Origin: Faecalibacterium sp. UBA7177
GTDB lineage: Bacteria; Bacillota; Clostridia; Oscillospirales; Ruminococcaceae
Direction of reading: 5' to 3'
DNA: 11,348 nt
NCBI GenBank assembly: GCA_002491225.1
Contig: DKVN01000092.1
Location: 7,981-19,328 of the forward strand
Positions within the stretch are counted from its first letter, which is position 1; each line of letters starts with the position of its first letter. Both the position numbers and the translations under genes were made by a program. The notes beneath the pieces are model-generated. The model saw nothing but the letters and a program-made list of their open reading frames with translations, had not been told where the DNA came from and did no database searches. Shown piece after piece: positions 1 through 6,231 of this stretch.

Positions 1-702
1 GAGGCCGCCCACCGCTATATGCTGGGCGTGTACGAATTGCAGGAGCGGCTGGTGACCGCTTTCCCCGACCTGCTGCTCGAAAACTGCTGCAGCGGCGGCG
101 GCCGGTTTGACGCCGGGATGCTCTACTACAGCCCCCAGATCTGGGCCAGCGACAACACCGAGGCCATCGACCGGCTCGTCATCCAGGAGGGCACGGCGCT
201 AATCTTCCCGCTCTCGAGCATGGGGGCGCATGTGGCGGCCTGCCCCAGCCACACCAACGGCCGCAGTACCCCCTTTGCCACCCGCGGCCGGGTCTCGCTG
301 CCGGGCGGCTTTGGGTATGAGCTCGACCTCGAAAAGCTCTCCCCGGAGGACCGCGCCCTCATCCGCACCCAGCTTGCCGAGTACCGCCAGTACGGCCCGC
401 TGCTGCACGAGGGGGACTACTACCGCCTGGCCAGCTACAGCGAAAACCACCGATACGACGCCTATTTTGTGGTGGCCAAGGACGGTGGCGAGGCGTTGCT
501 CAATTTCGTGCAGGTGGCCTCCGGGGTGCAGCGCAGCGGGGTGCGCCTAACGCTGCCGGGCCTTGACCCCGCGGCCCGCTACCGCTGCACCCTCACCGGC
601 GAGGTGCGCACCGGCGCGGGCTGGCGGCTGGGCGGCCTGGTGCTGCCGGTGCAGCGCGAGGACTACACCAGCCTGCTGGTGCCGCTGCAGCGGGTGGAGT
701 GA
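1..702 (+). CDS. Alpha-galactosidase, glycoside hydrolase family 36 (C-terminal part; 5' end outside window)
   Basis: Hydrolyses terminal alpha-1,6-galactosides such as raffinose, stachyose and melibiose, most likely in the cytoplasm. Only about the last 233 residues are present; full-length family members have roughly 730. The fragment has the GH36 block LLLENCCSGGGRFD followed by QIWASDNTEAIDRL. The Asp of SDNT (codon 151-153) matches the family's acid/base catalyst; the nucleophile in the KWDMN motif would lie upstream of the window. Further typical segments are SSMGAHVAACPSH and the C-terminal beta-sandwich ending in LVPLQRVE. The frame is open from base 1, so an internal ATG at 19 is not the start. 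The stop is TGA 700-702. It is followed by a repeat element rather than by a coupled gene, so the next gene may not belong to its operon. Family assignment is firm; exact substrate is not visible. Confidence 0.93.
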   Translation, partial: EAAHRYMLGVYELQERLVTAFPDLLLENCCSGGGRFDAGMLYYSPQIWASDNTEAIDRLVIQEGTALIFPLSSMGAHVAACPSHTNGRSTPFATRGRVSLPGGFGYELDLEKLSPEDRALIRTQLAEYRQYGPLLHEGDYYRLASYSENHRYDAYFVVAKDGGEALLNFVQVASGVQRSGVRLTLPGLDPAARYRCTLTGEVRTGAGWRLGGLVLPVQREDYTSLLVPLQRVE

Positions 703-728
703 GGGCGGGAGCCATCCTCGCAGCCTGA

Positions 729-804
729 GCGAACGACATCGGGGACGGTTCTTCTTGTCGGCAGCAAAGCGAACGACAAAAGAACTGTCCCCTGTGTCGG
801 CAGC
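729..804. repeat. REP/BIME-like inverted repeat element
   Basis: The arms GGGGACGGTTCTTCTTGTCG (741-760) and CGACAAAAGAACTGTCCCC (774-792) are reverse complements apart from one substitution and one inserted base. They sit inside two direct half-units, each starting GCGAACGACA (729-738, 769-778) and ending GTCGGCAGC (757-765, 796-804). The element is thus two similar 36-37 nt units whose cores are mutually inverted. That layout resembles the paired REP sequences mobilised by REP-associated transposases (RAYT/TnpA-REP). It lies in an intergenic gap between same-strand genes. No T-run follows, so it is not a classical terminator, though its RNA would fold strongly. Confidence 0.7.
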
Positions 805-862
805 GGACCGCCTCATACACTCTGAAAAATCGACACCCAAAAACCACCGGGAGGGAACCATC

Positions 863-2863
863 ATGAGCCGACAGGAAGCCATCGACCAATACGCCCGCGC
901 CCTCAAGGCGGGCAAAAAATGCTATAAGGAGTGCCTGATGCGGGAGCAGTCCCCCTATCCGGTGGTGCTGGACGAGCTGCTTGCCGGGGTACCGGTGGCC
1001 GGGCAGATGGACGTGGGGCTGGTGGAGATCCCCTCCGAGCTGATCGTCGGCACCAAAACCGAGGGCCGCCGCGCGGCCTTTGCGGCCAACTTTATGCCCC
1101 TGATGGAGGAGTCCAGCGAGTTCGCCTTCAAGTGGATCAGCCTCTGCGCGGCGCATCTTGGGGATGAGGGCATCCGCGACCCGATCCGCTGCTTTGAGTA
1201 TCTGGGCAAATTCTATGTGCAGGAAGGCAACAAGCGGGCCAGCGTCCTCAAAAGCTACGGCGCGGCCACCGTGCCGGGCTATGTCGTGCGCGTCCTGCCC
1301 ATCTGGAGCGAGGAGCCCGAGATCCGCGCCTATTACGATTTTATGCAGCATTACCAGCTTACCGGGCTCTACCGGGTGCGGTTTACCCGGCCGGGCAGCT
1401 TTGCCAAGCTGCAGGCCGCGCTGGGCTACCCGCCCGATCATGTCTGGACCGACGAGGAGCGGCAGCGGTTTTCCAGCGGGCTGTTCTACTTCCACGAGGC
1501 GTATGCGAAATTAGGCGGCGAGACGCTGCCCATCACCGAGGCGGACGCATTGCTGATCTGGCTCAAGGTCTACCCGCTCGAAAAGCTGCGGGGCTTTTCC
1601 TCGGCCGAGCTGGCCCGCTCGCTCGAGGGGGTCTGGCCGGACATCAAGGCGCTGGTGCAGGGCGACCCGGTCGAGGTCAGCACCGAGCCGGAGGATGCCG
1701 AGGAGAAGACCGACGCCGAGAGCCTTGCCGAGGCGGGGGACGGCCCCGAGCAGGGCCTTTTGGACCGGCTGCTGCACCGTACCCCGGACAAGCTGCGCAT
1801 CGCCTTTGTCAACCAGTACACCCCCGAGGAGAGCGACTGGATCCGCGGGCACGACCTCGGCCGCCAGTATCTCGAGGCGATGCTCGGGGCCAAGGTCGAG
1901 CTGCGCAGCTATGACGGGGTGGGGGTGGGCGAGACCGCCGACGCCGCCATGGAGCAGGCGGTGGCGGAGGGGGCCCAGGTGATCTTTGCCACCACCCCGC
2001 CGCTCATCGCCGCCTGCCGCAAGGTAGCCGCCCAGCACCCGGAGGTCAAGGTGCTCAACTGCTCGGCGGCCATGCCCTGCGCGGGGGTGCGCAGCTACTA
2101 CACCCGGATCTACGAGTGCAAGTTCATCACCGGGGCGCTGGCCGGGGCCCTCTGCCGGGACGGCCGCATCGGCTATGTGGCCGACAGCCCCATCTTCGGG
2201 GTGCCCGCGGGCATCAACGCCTTTGCGCTGGGCGCGCAGCTCACCAACCCCGCCGCGCGGGTGTATGTGCGGTGGTTCTGTGTCGAGGACGCGCTGCAGG
2301 CGTTGGTGGAGCAGGGCTTTTCCTACATCTCGGCGCGGGATCTGCCCTCGCCGGACCGGCAGGCCGAGGCATGGGGCCTCTGCCGGTGCGACGGCCGACG
2401 CCAGCTGCACTCGGTGGCCTCCCCCTACTGGCACTGGGGCAGCTTTTATCTCAAGCTGGTGCGCAGCATCCTCGATGGCCGCTGGGACGCCCTCGCCCGC
2501 CGGGAGGAGGGCCGCGCGGTCAGCTACTGGTGGGGGCTGCGCAGCCGCACCACCGACGTGCTGCTCTCGGATGAGCTGCCCGCCAGCGCCCGGCAGCTGG
2601 TCGGCATCCTGCGGCAGGGGCTCTCGAGCGGCACCCTCTCCCCCTTCCAGCGGCCGCTGCGCGACCAATCCGGCGCGCTGCGCAGCGACGGCAGCGAGTG
2701 GTTTACCCCCGAGGCCATCCTCCAGATGGACTGGCTCTGCCAGGGGGTCGAGGGCAGCATCCCCCGCTTTGAGGAGCTGCTGCCGGTCAGCCGCCGGCTG
2801 GTGCGGCTGCAGGGGGTCTACCGGGACACCATCCCCCCCGAAAAGGAGGAGACGGTGCTGTGA
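863..2863 (+). CDS. ParB-like/BMP (PnrA-like) fusion protein, cytoplasmic, function unknown
   Basis: A 666-residue protein of the kind databases usually call 'BMP family ABC transporter substrate-binding protein'. Residues about 30-265 form a ParB-like region with the motif VQEGNKRASVLK (119-130). An acidic linker spans about 270-300. Residues about 310-600 form a BMP/PnrA-type periplasmic-binding fold (KLRIAFVNQYTPEES, GAQVIFATTPPLIAAC, IYECKFITGALAGAL, GRIGYVADSP). BMP proteins normally bind nucleosides as lipoproteins, but there is no signal peptide, lipobox or membrane segment here, so it should act in the cytoplasm, perhaps as a ligand-sensing regulator (inference). The frame is open back to 563, but ATG 863 is preceded by GGGAGGG (849-855) and begins the conserved protein; the upstream part crosses the repeat element. 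Its TGA overlaps the GTG of the next gene. No transporter permease or ATPase gene is adjacent. Confidence 0.8.
   Translation: MSRQEAIDQYARALKAGKKCYKECLMREQSPYPVVLDELLAGVPVAGQMDVGLVEIPSELIVGTKTEGRRAAFAANFMPLMEESSEFAFKWISLCAAHLGDEGIRDPIRCFEYLGKFYVQEGNKRASVLKSYGAATVPGYVVRVLPIWSEEPEIRAYYDFMQHYQLTGLYRVRFTRPGSFAKLQAALGYPPDHVWTDEERQRFSSGLFYFHEAYAKLGGETLPITEADALLIWLKVYPLEKLRGFSSAELARSLEGVWPDIKALVQGDPVEVSTEPEDAEEKTDAESLAEAGDGPEQGLLDRLLHRTPDKLRIAFVNQYTPEESDWIRGHDLGRQYLEAMLGAKVELRSYDGVGVGETADAAMEQAVAEGAQVIFATTPPLIAACRKVAAQHPEVKVLNCSAAMPCAGVRSYYTRIYECKFITGALAGALCRDGRIGYVADSPIFGVPAGINAFALGAQLTNPAARVYVRWFCVEDALQALVEQGFSYISARDLPSPDRQAEAWGLCRCDGRRQLHSVASPYWHWGSFYLKLVRSILDGRWDALARREEGRAVSYWWGLRSRTTDVLLSDELPASARQLVGILRQGLSSGTLSPFQRPLRDQSGALRSDGSEWFTPEAILQMDWLCQGVEGSIPRFEELLPVSRRLVRLQGVYRDTIPPEKEETVL
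2841..2862 (+). promoter_or_regulatory. Ribosome binding site and GTG start, translational coupling
   Basis: AAAAGGAGGA at 2841-2850 lies inside the end of the fusion-protein gene, nine bases before GTG 2860-2862. That GTG overlaps the preceding stop as GTGA. This decides the phosphoesterase start and implies coupled translation. Confidence 0.8.
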
Positions 2864-3513
2864 AGCTGCTGCTGCTCTCGGATGAGGAGTCGCCCTATCT
2901 GTGGGATTATTACCAGCCGGGCCGGCTCAGCGAGTACGACCTGATGCTCTCCTGCGGGGATCTCTCGGCCAGCTACCTCTCGTTTCTGGTCACGATGGGC
3001 CGCGCGCCGCTGCTCTATGTGCCGGGCAACCACGACGTCAAGTACGAGAACGCCCCGCCCGAGGGCTGCGACTGCATCGACGGCCAGCTGGTCACGGTCA
3101 AGGGGCTGCGCATTTTGGGGCTGGGCGGCAGCATCCGCTACAGCAGCCCGGTGCACCAGTACACCGAGCGGCAGATGGCCCGCCGCATCCGCCGCCTGCG
3201 CCCGGCCCTGCGCCGCGCGGGCGGGCTGGACATCCTGCTCGCCCACTCCCCCGCCGAGGGCTGGGGGGACGATGAGGACTACGCGCATCAGGGCTTTTCC
3301 TGCTTTCTGCCATTGCTGGATGAGTTTCAGCCCCGGTATTTTATCCACGGCCACGTCCACGCCAGCTACGGGGCCAGCCGCCCCCGGGTGCTGCAGCGCG
3401 GCCCCACCACCATCATCAACGCCTACGAGCGCTTCGAGCTCGAAATCCCAAACGAGGAGCTGCCCGACCTGCCGCCGATGCGCAGGCGGTTCTGGCAGCG
3501 CGGGCCTTATTGA
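2860..3513 (+). CDS. Metallophosphoesterase family protein (calcineurin-like)
   Basis: A 217-residue protein of the calcineurin-like phosphoesterase superfamily, a cytoplasmic di-metal hydrolase of unknown substrate. Metal-binding motifs appear in order: SDEE (7-10), CGD (32-34), GNHD (56-59), LLAHSP (126-131) and GHVH (164-167). The first motif is normally D-x-H; here it reads D8-E-E10, so the usual histidine is replaced by an acidic residue. All other motifs are intact, so the enzyme is probably active with an altered metal site or specificity. The length is typical of minimal members and no signal peptide is seen. It overlaps the upstream ParB-like/BMP gene by 4 nt, so the two proteins are expected in matched amounts and probably in one process. 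A cyclic nucleotide or other phosphoester linked to the neighbour's ligand is plausible but not shown. Confidence 0.88.
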   Translation: MKLLLLSDEESPYLWDYYQPGRLSEYDLMLSCGDLSASYLSFLVTMGRAPLLYVPGNHDVKYENAPPEGCDCIDGQLVTVKGLRILGLGGSIRYSSPVHQYTERQMARRIRRLRPALRRAGGLDILLAHSPAEGWGDDEDYAHQGFSCFLPLLDEFQPRYFIHGHVHASYGASRPRVLQRGPTTIINAYERFELEIPNEELPDLPPMRRRFWQRGPY

Positions 3514-3533
3514 GCGGGCGGGGCGCGAACGGA

Positions 3534-3616
3534 GTGCGGACAGGAGCGCCGCACGCCGGAAGGCGAACCGTGCGGGGCCCGAGTCCAAAGGCTGAATATG
3601 GGGGGCTCACCCCCAT
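3534..3616. repeat. Structured intergenic sequence with alternative hairpins, REP-like
   Basis: After the phosphoesterase stop the DNA holds nested inverted repeats. CCGCACG (3549-3555) pairs with CGTGCGG (3569-3575), and inside it GCC-GGAA-GGC can form a GNRA-capped stem. A competing partner for CCGCAC is GTGCGG (3534-3539), so the two folds exclude each other. A further hairpin, ATGGGGG/CCCCCAT, spans 3598-3616. No ORF here is convincing. It may be a dispersed palindromic repeat or a 3' processing structure; what is seen is only the symmetry. Confidence 0.45.
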
Positions 3617-3651
3617 GCCCCCGTTTTTGGGGAAATGATCCATCAACGCGG

Positions 3652-3690
3652 AAAACCCCGGCGGCACTGCAAACGTGCTGCCGGGGTTTT
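3652..3690. terminator. Bidirectional Rho-independent terminator
   Basis: The 16-bp arms AAAACCCCGGCGGCAC (3652-3667) and GTGCTGCCGGGGTTTT (3675-3690) pair with one G-U wobble around a 7-nt loop. The A-tract and T-tract flanks let it end transcripts from both sides. It lies between the end of the + strand phosphoesterase gene (3513) and the end of the convergent acyltransferase gene (3730), as expected for a shared terminator. Confidence 0.88.
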
Positions 3691-3729
3691 GGTGATGAGG
3701 GGCGAAAATGGCTCATCCGGGCGCTGGGG

Positions 3730-4659
3730 CTATTGCGGGGGTTCTCTGCGCAAATATGCCTCCCGGCCCCGCAGCAAAAAGGCATTTTCCCGGCAGGGTT
3801 TCAGCTTTTGCAAAAACGCGAACGCCTCTGCGGGGCTGGTCTCTTTTGGGTGGAACCGGGTGCGGAGAATCTCCTCTACCGTGTAGCCCTTCTCGCTCTC
3901 GCGCATGATGCCCTCAAGATACTCCGCCGCCGCGGTCTCTGACAGGTCTGCGCGGGCCGCGGGGGCGGCCTGCGCCCAGATTTCCCATCGCAGGATACAG
4001 AGCACATCCCGCAGATGGTCGGTAAGCCGCTGCTTTTCCTCCCGGCCTGGCATCCCGGCCGTCCCGGCCCCCGCCTCGCAGGGAGCCTGCCGATATGCGC
4101 GCGGGTCAATGGGCTCCCCGATGTTGGCGCAGTACCGCTTGCCGTACTGCTCAATGGCAATGGGCACGATCTTCGCCCCGGTTCGCAGCGCCATCTCGGC
4201 CGCGCCGGCAAACAGCGGCTGAACCAGCAGGTTTTCGGTGTTGTTCCATGCGCCCTCTGGATACAGGATGACGCTGGAACCGCTTTCCAGAACACGAACC
4301 ATCTTTTCCACCGAATCCTTCCTGCTCTGCGGGTCGAGTTTGTCCACAAAGACCATCCCATTCAGCCAGGCGGCATACATTGCGGGATTGTGCTCGACCT
4401 GATCCGGGGTGCCAACCAGCATATAGGCGCTGCGGTCAACACAGGCGTAATTTACGATAACATCGTCCACAAAGGAATGCGTGGAAGCAAAAATATACGG
4501 AACATCTTTCTGTAGGTTCGGATATCCCTCGATATGGATCCTCCGGCGAGCCGCAAGCCGCAAAATGGGACGAAGCAATGGTTTGGTTACCCTGCGAAAT
4601 CGAATCCCGAAGGACGTTGTAAAAGTCTCCGGTGCAGATCGTTCTACGCGCGCCAACAA
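3730..4659 (-). CDS. Lysophospholipid (1-acyl-glycerol-3-phosphate) acyltransferase family protein, PlsC-type
   Basis: A 309-residue protein of the PlsC/LPLAT family, which transfers acyl chains to lysophosphatidate or related lysolipids at the inner face of the membrane. The HX4D catalytic motif is H61-SFVD-D66 in FASTHSFVDDVI. The glycerophosphate-binding motif appears as LYPEGAW (132-138), a variant of FPEGTR. AEMALRTGAKIVPIAI matches the following family block. In this frame the first usable start is TTG at 4659-4657, which lacks a nearby Shine-Dalgarno. A good GAGGAGGAG and an ATG (4675-4673) lie just upstream but one base out of frame; dropping one A from a run of six (T at 4664-4669) would give MWKNILLARVERS joined to this protein. 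The start is therefore uncertain. GC content and codon use are visibly lower than in the flanking + strand genes. Family is sure; substrate is not. Confidence 0.85.
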   Translation of the reverse strand: MLARVERSAPETFTTSFGIRFRRVTKPLLRPILRLAARRRIHIEGYPNLQKDVPYIFASTHSFVDDVIVNYACVDRSAYMLVGTPDQVEHNPAMYAAWLNGMVFVDKLDPQSRKDSVEKMVRVLESGSSVILYPEGAWNNTENLLVQPLFAGAAEMALRTGAKIVPIAIEQYGKRYCANIGEPIDPRAYRQAPCEAGAGTAGMPGREEKQRLTDHLRDVLCILRWEIWAQAAPAARADLSETAAAEYLEGIMRESEKGYTVEEILRTRFHPKETSPAEAFAFLQKLKPCRENAFLLRGREAYLRREPPQ

Positions 4660-4672
4660 GATGTTTTTTCCA

Positions 4673-4695
4673 CATACCGTGGGTTCTCCTCCTCA
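4673..4695 (-). promoter_or_regulatory. Strong RBS with ATG that is out of frame with the acyltransferase
   Basis: On the minus strand, GAGGAGGAG is followed 10 nt later by ATG (4675-4673), then TGG and six A residues. Read directly, this ATG opens a frame without family similarity. With one A fewer it runs into the acyltransferase frame. An in-frame TGA (4695-4693) closes the acyltransferase frame just upstream, so the true start must lie near here. Confidence 0.6.
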
Positions 4696-4871
4696 AGATG
4701 GTTGCTGTATCCGGTTTCTTTTCAAAGCCCTCAACGCCGGGCCAGGCGCTCTCATGGCGGCGTTCCCGGACAGTGGCGGGGTTTCCAAAAGGTGTACTTT
4801 TTCGTAAACCCGGGCCTTTTGCTTGTTTTTAACGTTTCTGCGAAACTTTTTTGCAGATTTTGACGTTTTCA

Positions 4872-5027
4872 AAGGCTGCTTTTCCTCGCTCGTAATTTCA
4901 GGTGGTTGCAATTTGTAACCACCCGGCTGCTCTCATCCAGAAGGAAATCGTTGGCGCGCATCATCAGCGCCCTATCGTCACGACCATGCGGTGCCGGAGG
5001 ATCCTTGGTGACGATACTCCTCGCAAA
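4872..5027 (-). pseudogene. Relic of a Bro-N/DinD-type coding sequence (fragment)
   Basis: This minus-strand frame of 52 codons lies between TGA codons. It contains LLDESSRVVTNCNHLKLRA (4943-4887), which aligns without gaps to LKDEGNQSVTNCNQLKLRA in the intact BRO-like gene (5999-5943): 13 of 19 residues are identical, and about three quarters of the bases match over 57 nt. Conservation stops at LKLRA, where the intact gene continues into AADGKHRLTD. The rest of the fragment (start to about DRALMMRANDF) shows no similarity I can recognise. It could start at the ATG pair near 4964-4959 as a 31-residue peptide, but a decayed copy is the simpler reading. Confidence 0.5.
4904..4920. promoter_or_regulatory. 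Palindrome GGTTGCAATTTGTAACC, near-copy of one inside the BRO gene
   Basis: One base differs from the perfect palindrome GGTTACAATTTGTAACC at 5960-5976 in the BRO-like gene. Here the symmetry extends outwards to GGTGG/CCACC (4901-4923). It may be only inherited coding sequence of the Bro-N relic (it encodes VTNCN), or an operator-like site. The regulatory reading is speculative. Confidence 0.3.
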
Positions 5028-5075
5028 TCAACAAATTCAGATAGCGATTTCGTCTGATTTCCATGCAGTGTGCAT

Positions 5076-5119
5076 TCTATTGCAGATTTTTGCAGGAATC
5101 TGCAAAAATCTGCAATAGA
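5076..5119. repeat. Perfect 20-bp inverted repeat with 4-nt loop
   Basis: The left arm 5076-5095 (ending CTATTGCAGATTTTTGCAG) is the exact reverse complement of the right arm 5100-5119, with the loop GAAT. TTGCAGA/TTTTTGCAG half-units recur within each arm. It lies about 110 bp past the end of the BRO-like gene. No T-run follows on either strand, so it is not a standard terminator. It could be a REP/MITE-like insertion, a protein-binding site or an RNA processing hairpin. Confidence 0.8.
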
Positions 5120-5231
5120 GCAAAGAGGCGATACTCTGAAAGTAGATGCGACTGCGCAATTTAGCTTGCTGTACCAACAAAAAAGCGCTGTCCGATCCCG
5201 AAGGATGGGCGGCGTGGTTTTCGGCAGGCTG

Positions 5232-6167
5232 TTACTCATTTTTGGCTTCGGGCTCCGGCTGTTCCGGCGTTTCCGGCTCCGGCGCATCGGGCGCGGGGAG
5301 TTCTTCGGCCTCCTGGGCCGACACCTTTAGCATGGCGGCGACAAGATGGTTGAGCTGGGCGGCGTTTTTGCTGGTGATGACCGGGCGGCCTGTTCTTTTT
5401 TCGATCGCTTTTCTTGCGTCTCCGGCAATCTCTCCGCCTGCCTGTGCCACCTCGCGGTTTTCCTCAAATCCTTCCGGATGCTCAGTCTGAGAAATTTCCT
5501 TTGCCGACACCTCGGCCAGCATGTTGAGCACCAGCTCCGAGGTGCTCATGTTGTCCCGCAGGCTCTCTTTTTTGAGGCCCTTCAGGTCCTTGTACTGCCG
5601 GGTGGACATCCCGCTCCAGGCGCGGGTGATCTCGTCGGTGAGGATGGCATACTCGCTGCGGGCAGTCACGCCGCGGTCCTTCCACTCGTCGGTCAGCTCC
5701 TTGCGGGCCGAGATCGCCATCAGCCGCTGGTTGATCCATTCGCGGGTGTAGCCGCGCCGCTCGTAGGTGGCCACCAGCCGCTCCGCGATCAGCTCCGGGT
5801 CGAGCGTCTCGTCGATCCGCTCCCGCCCTACCTGCGCAAGCCACAATTTCAGCGGCTCGGCCTTGGGCGAGGGGATCGACTGGATGATCCGCAAAAGCTG
5901 CTCGGTGGTGGCGACGTCGGTTAAGCGGTGCTTGCCGTCTGCCGCCCGCAATTTCAACTGGTTACAATTTGTAACCGATTGATTGCCCTCATCCTTGAGC
6001 CGCTTTTTTGTGACCTTCCAGTAATTTCGCGCAGTCTGATAATCAGGACTGTCGGTCAAAACCTTCACCACATCCACGACCGAAAAATACCATTCCTCCC
6101 GCTGCGCATCCCACGCGGTGCGGATCGGCTGATCCTCAAAAAGCTGCATCCGTTCGCTTCCCGGCAT
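5232..6167 (-). CDS. BRO family / DinD-like protein (Bro-N domain)
   Basis: A 311-residue protein of the phage-antirepressor-like BRO family, close to the group annotated as DNA-damage-inducible protein D. The Bro-N region covers about residues 8-115 (WYFSVVDVVKVLTDSPDYQTARNYWK, then VTNCNQLKLRAADGKHRLTDVATTEQLLRIIQSIPSPKAEPLKLWLAQVG). A conserved C-terminal part follows (REWINQRLMAISARKELTDEW, ILTDEITRAWSGMSTRQYKDLKGLKKESLRDNMS, NMLAEVSAKEIS, RTGRPVITSKNAAQL), then an acidic Pro/Glu tail (286-311). Bro-N domains bind DNA; the cellular role of this subgroup is not well defined. I chose ATG 6167 because the earlier in-frame ATG (6212) overlaps a good extended -10 element and AAAGGGCGGGG precedes 6167. 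Length is normal. No phage genes lie nearby, so it is probably a lone accessory gene. Confidence 0.85.
   Translation of the reverse strand: MPGSERMQLFEDQPIRTAWDAQREEWYFSVVDVVKVLTDSPDYQTARNYWKVTKKRLKDEGNQSVTNCNQLKLRAADGKHRLTDVATTEQLLRIIQSIPSPKAEPLKLWLAQVGRERIDETLDPELIAERLVATYERRGYTREWINQRLMAISARKELTDEWKDRGVTARSEYAILTDEITRAWSGMSTRQYKDLKGLKKESLRDNMSTSELVLNMLAEVSAKEISQTEHPEGFEENREVAQAGGEIAGDARKAIEKRTGRPVITSKNAAQLNHLVAAMLKVSAQEAEELPAPDAPEPETPEQPEPEAKNE
5960..5976. repeat. Perfect palindrome GGTTACAATTTGTAACC inside the BRO gene
   Basis: Eight-base arms GGTTACAA/TTGTAACC flank a single T. It encodes the conserved VTNCN segment of the Bro-N domain and recurs with one change at 4904-4920. Codon constraint alone may explain it; self-binding by the DNA-binding product is a guess. 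Confidence 0.4.
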
Positions 6168-6202
6168 TGCCACCCCGCCCTTTCGACAGATCCTTTTAGA
6201 AC

Positions 6203-6231
6203 AGTATACCATGTTTTTGGCGGCACGGAAA
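6203..6231 (-). promoter_or_regulatory. Candidate promoter of the BRO-like gene (extended -10)
   Basis: The minus strand has TGG-TATACT (6211-6203), an extended -10 with five of six consensus bases. A weak -35 (TTTCCG, 6231-6226) lies 17 nt upstream. Transcription would begin near 6196, some 30 nt before ATG 6167. No GAAC-N4-GTTC SOS box is seen despite the DinD relationship. Confidence 0.5.

Larger units (their letters stand above)
4676..5231. other. Gene-poor, lower-GC interval of about 550 bp between two minus-strand genes
   Basis: No convincing full gene is present on either strand. The interval holds a relic of a Bro-N coding sequence (about 4887-4943), a near-palindrome GGTTGCAATTTGTAACC (4904-4920) and a perfect 20-bp hairpin (5076-5119). 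Short hairpins also occur: GTTTC/GAAAC (4834-4846) and AAAAG/CTTTT near 4787-4801. TTGCAGATTTT (4851-4861) repeats part of the hairpin arm. The base composition is far more AT-rich than the flanking operons. I see no clear promoter for the acyltransferase. Confidence 0.6.

Noticed and set aside
563..862. Earlier start for the ParB-like/BMP gene
   Set aside because: The extension overlaps the alpha-galactosidase end and the REP-like repeat; ATG 863 has a good RBS.
1511..2668. Minus-strand open frame of about 385 codons
   Set aside because: Antisense to the BMP domain coding region; composition is typical of a shadow and no family is recognisable.
4693..4911. 72-codon minus-strand frame upstream of the acyltransferase
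   Set aside because: TTG start with no RBS, basic low-complexity translation and no recognisable family; it overlaps the Bro-N relic in another frame.
5076..5119. CRISPR repeat or Rho-independent terminator
   Set aside because: There is only one copy with no spacer array, and no T-run after the stem on either strand.
5070..5330. Small + strand frame containing IADFCRNLQKSAIE
   Set aside because: The peptide comes from the palindromic hairpin, which gives nearly the same peptide on the other strand (4964-5287); it is a repeat artefact.
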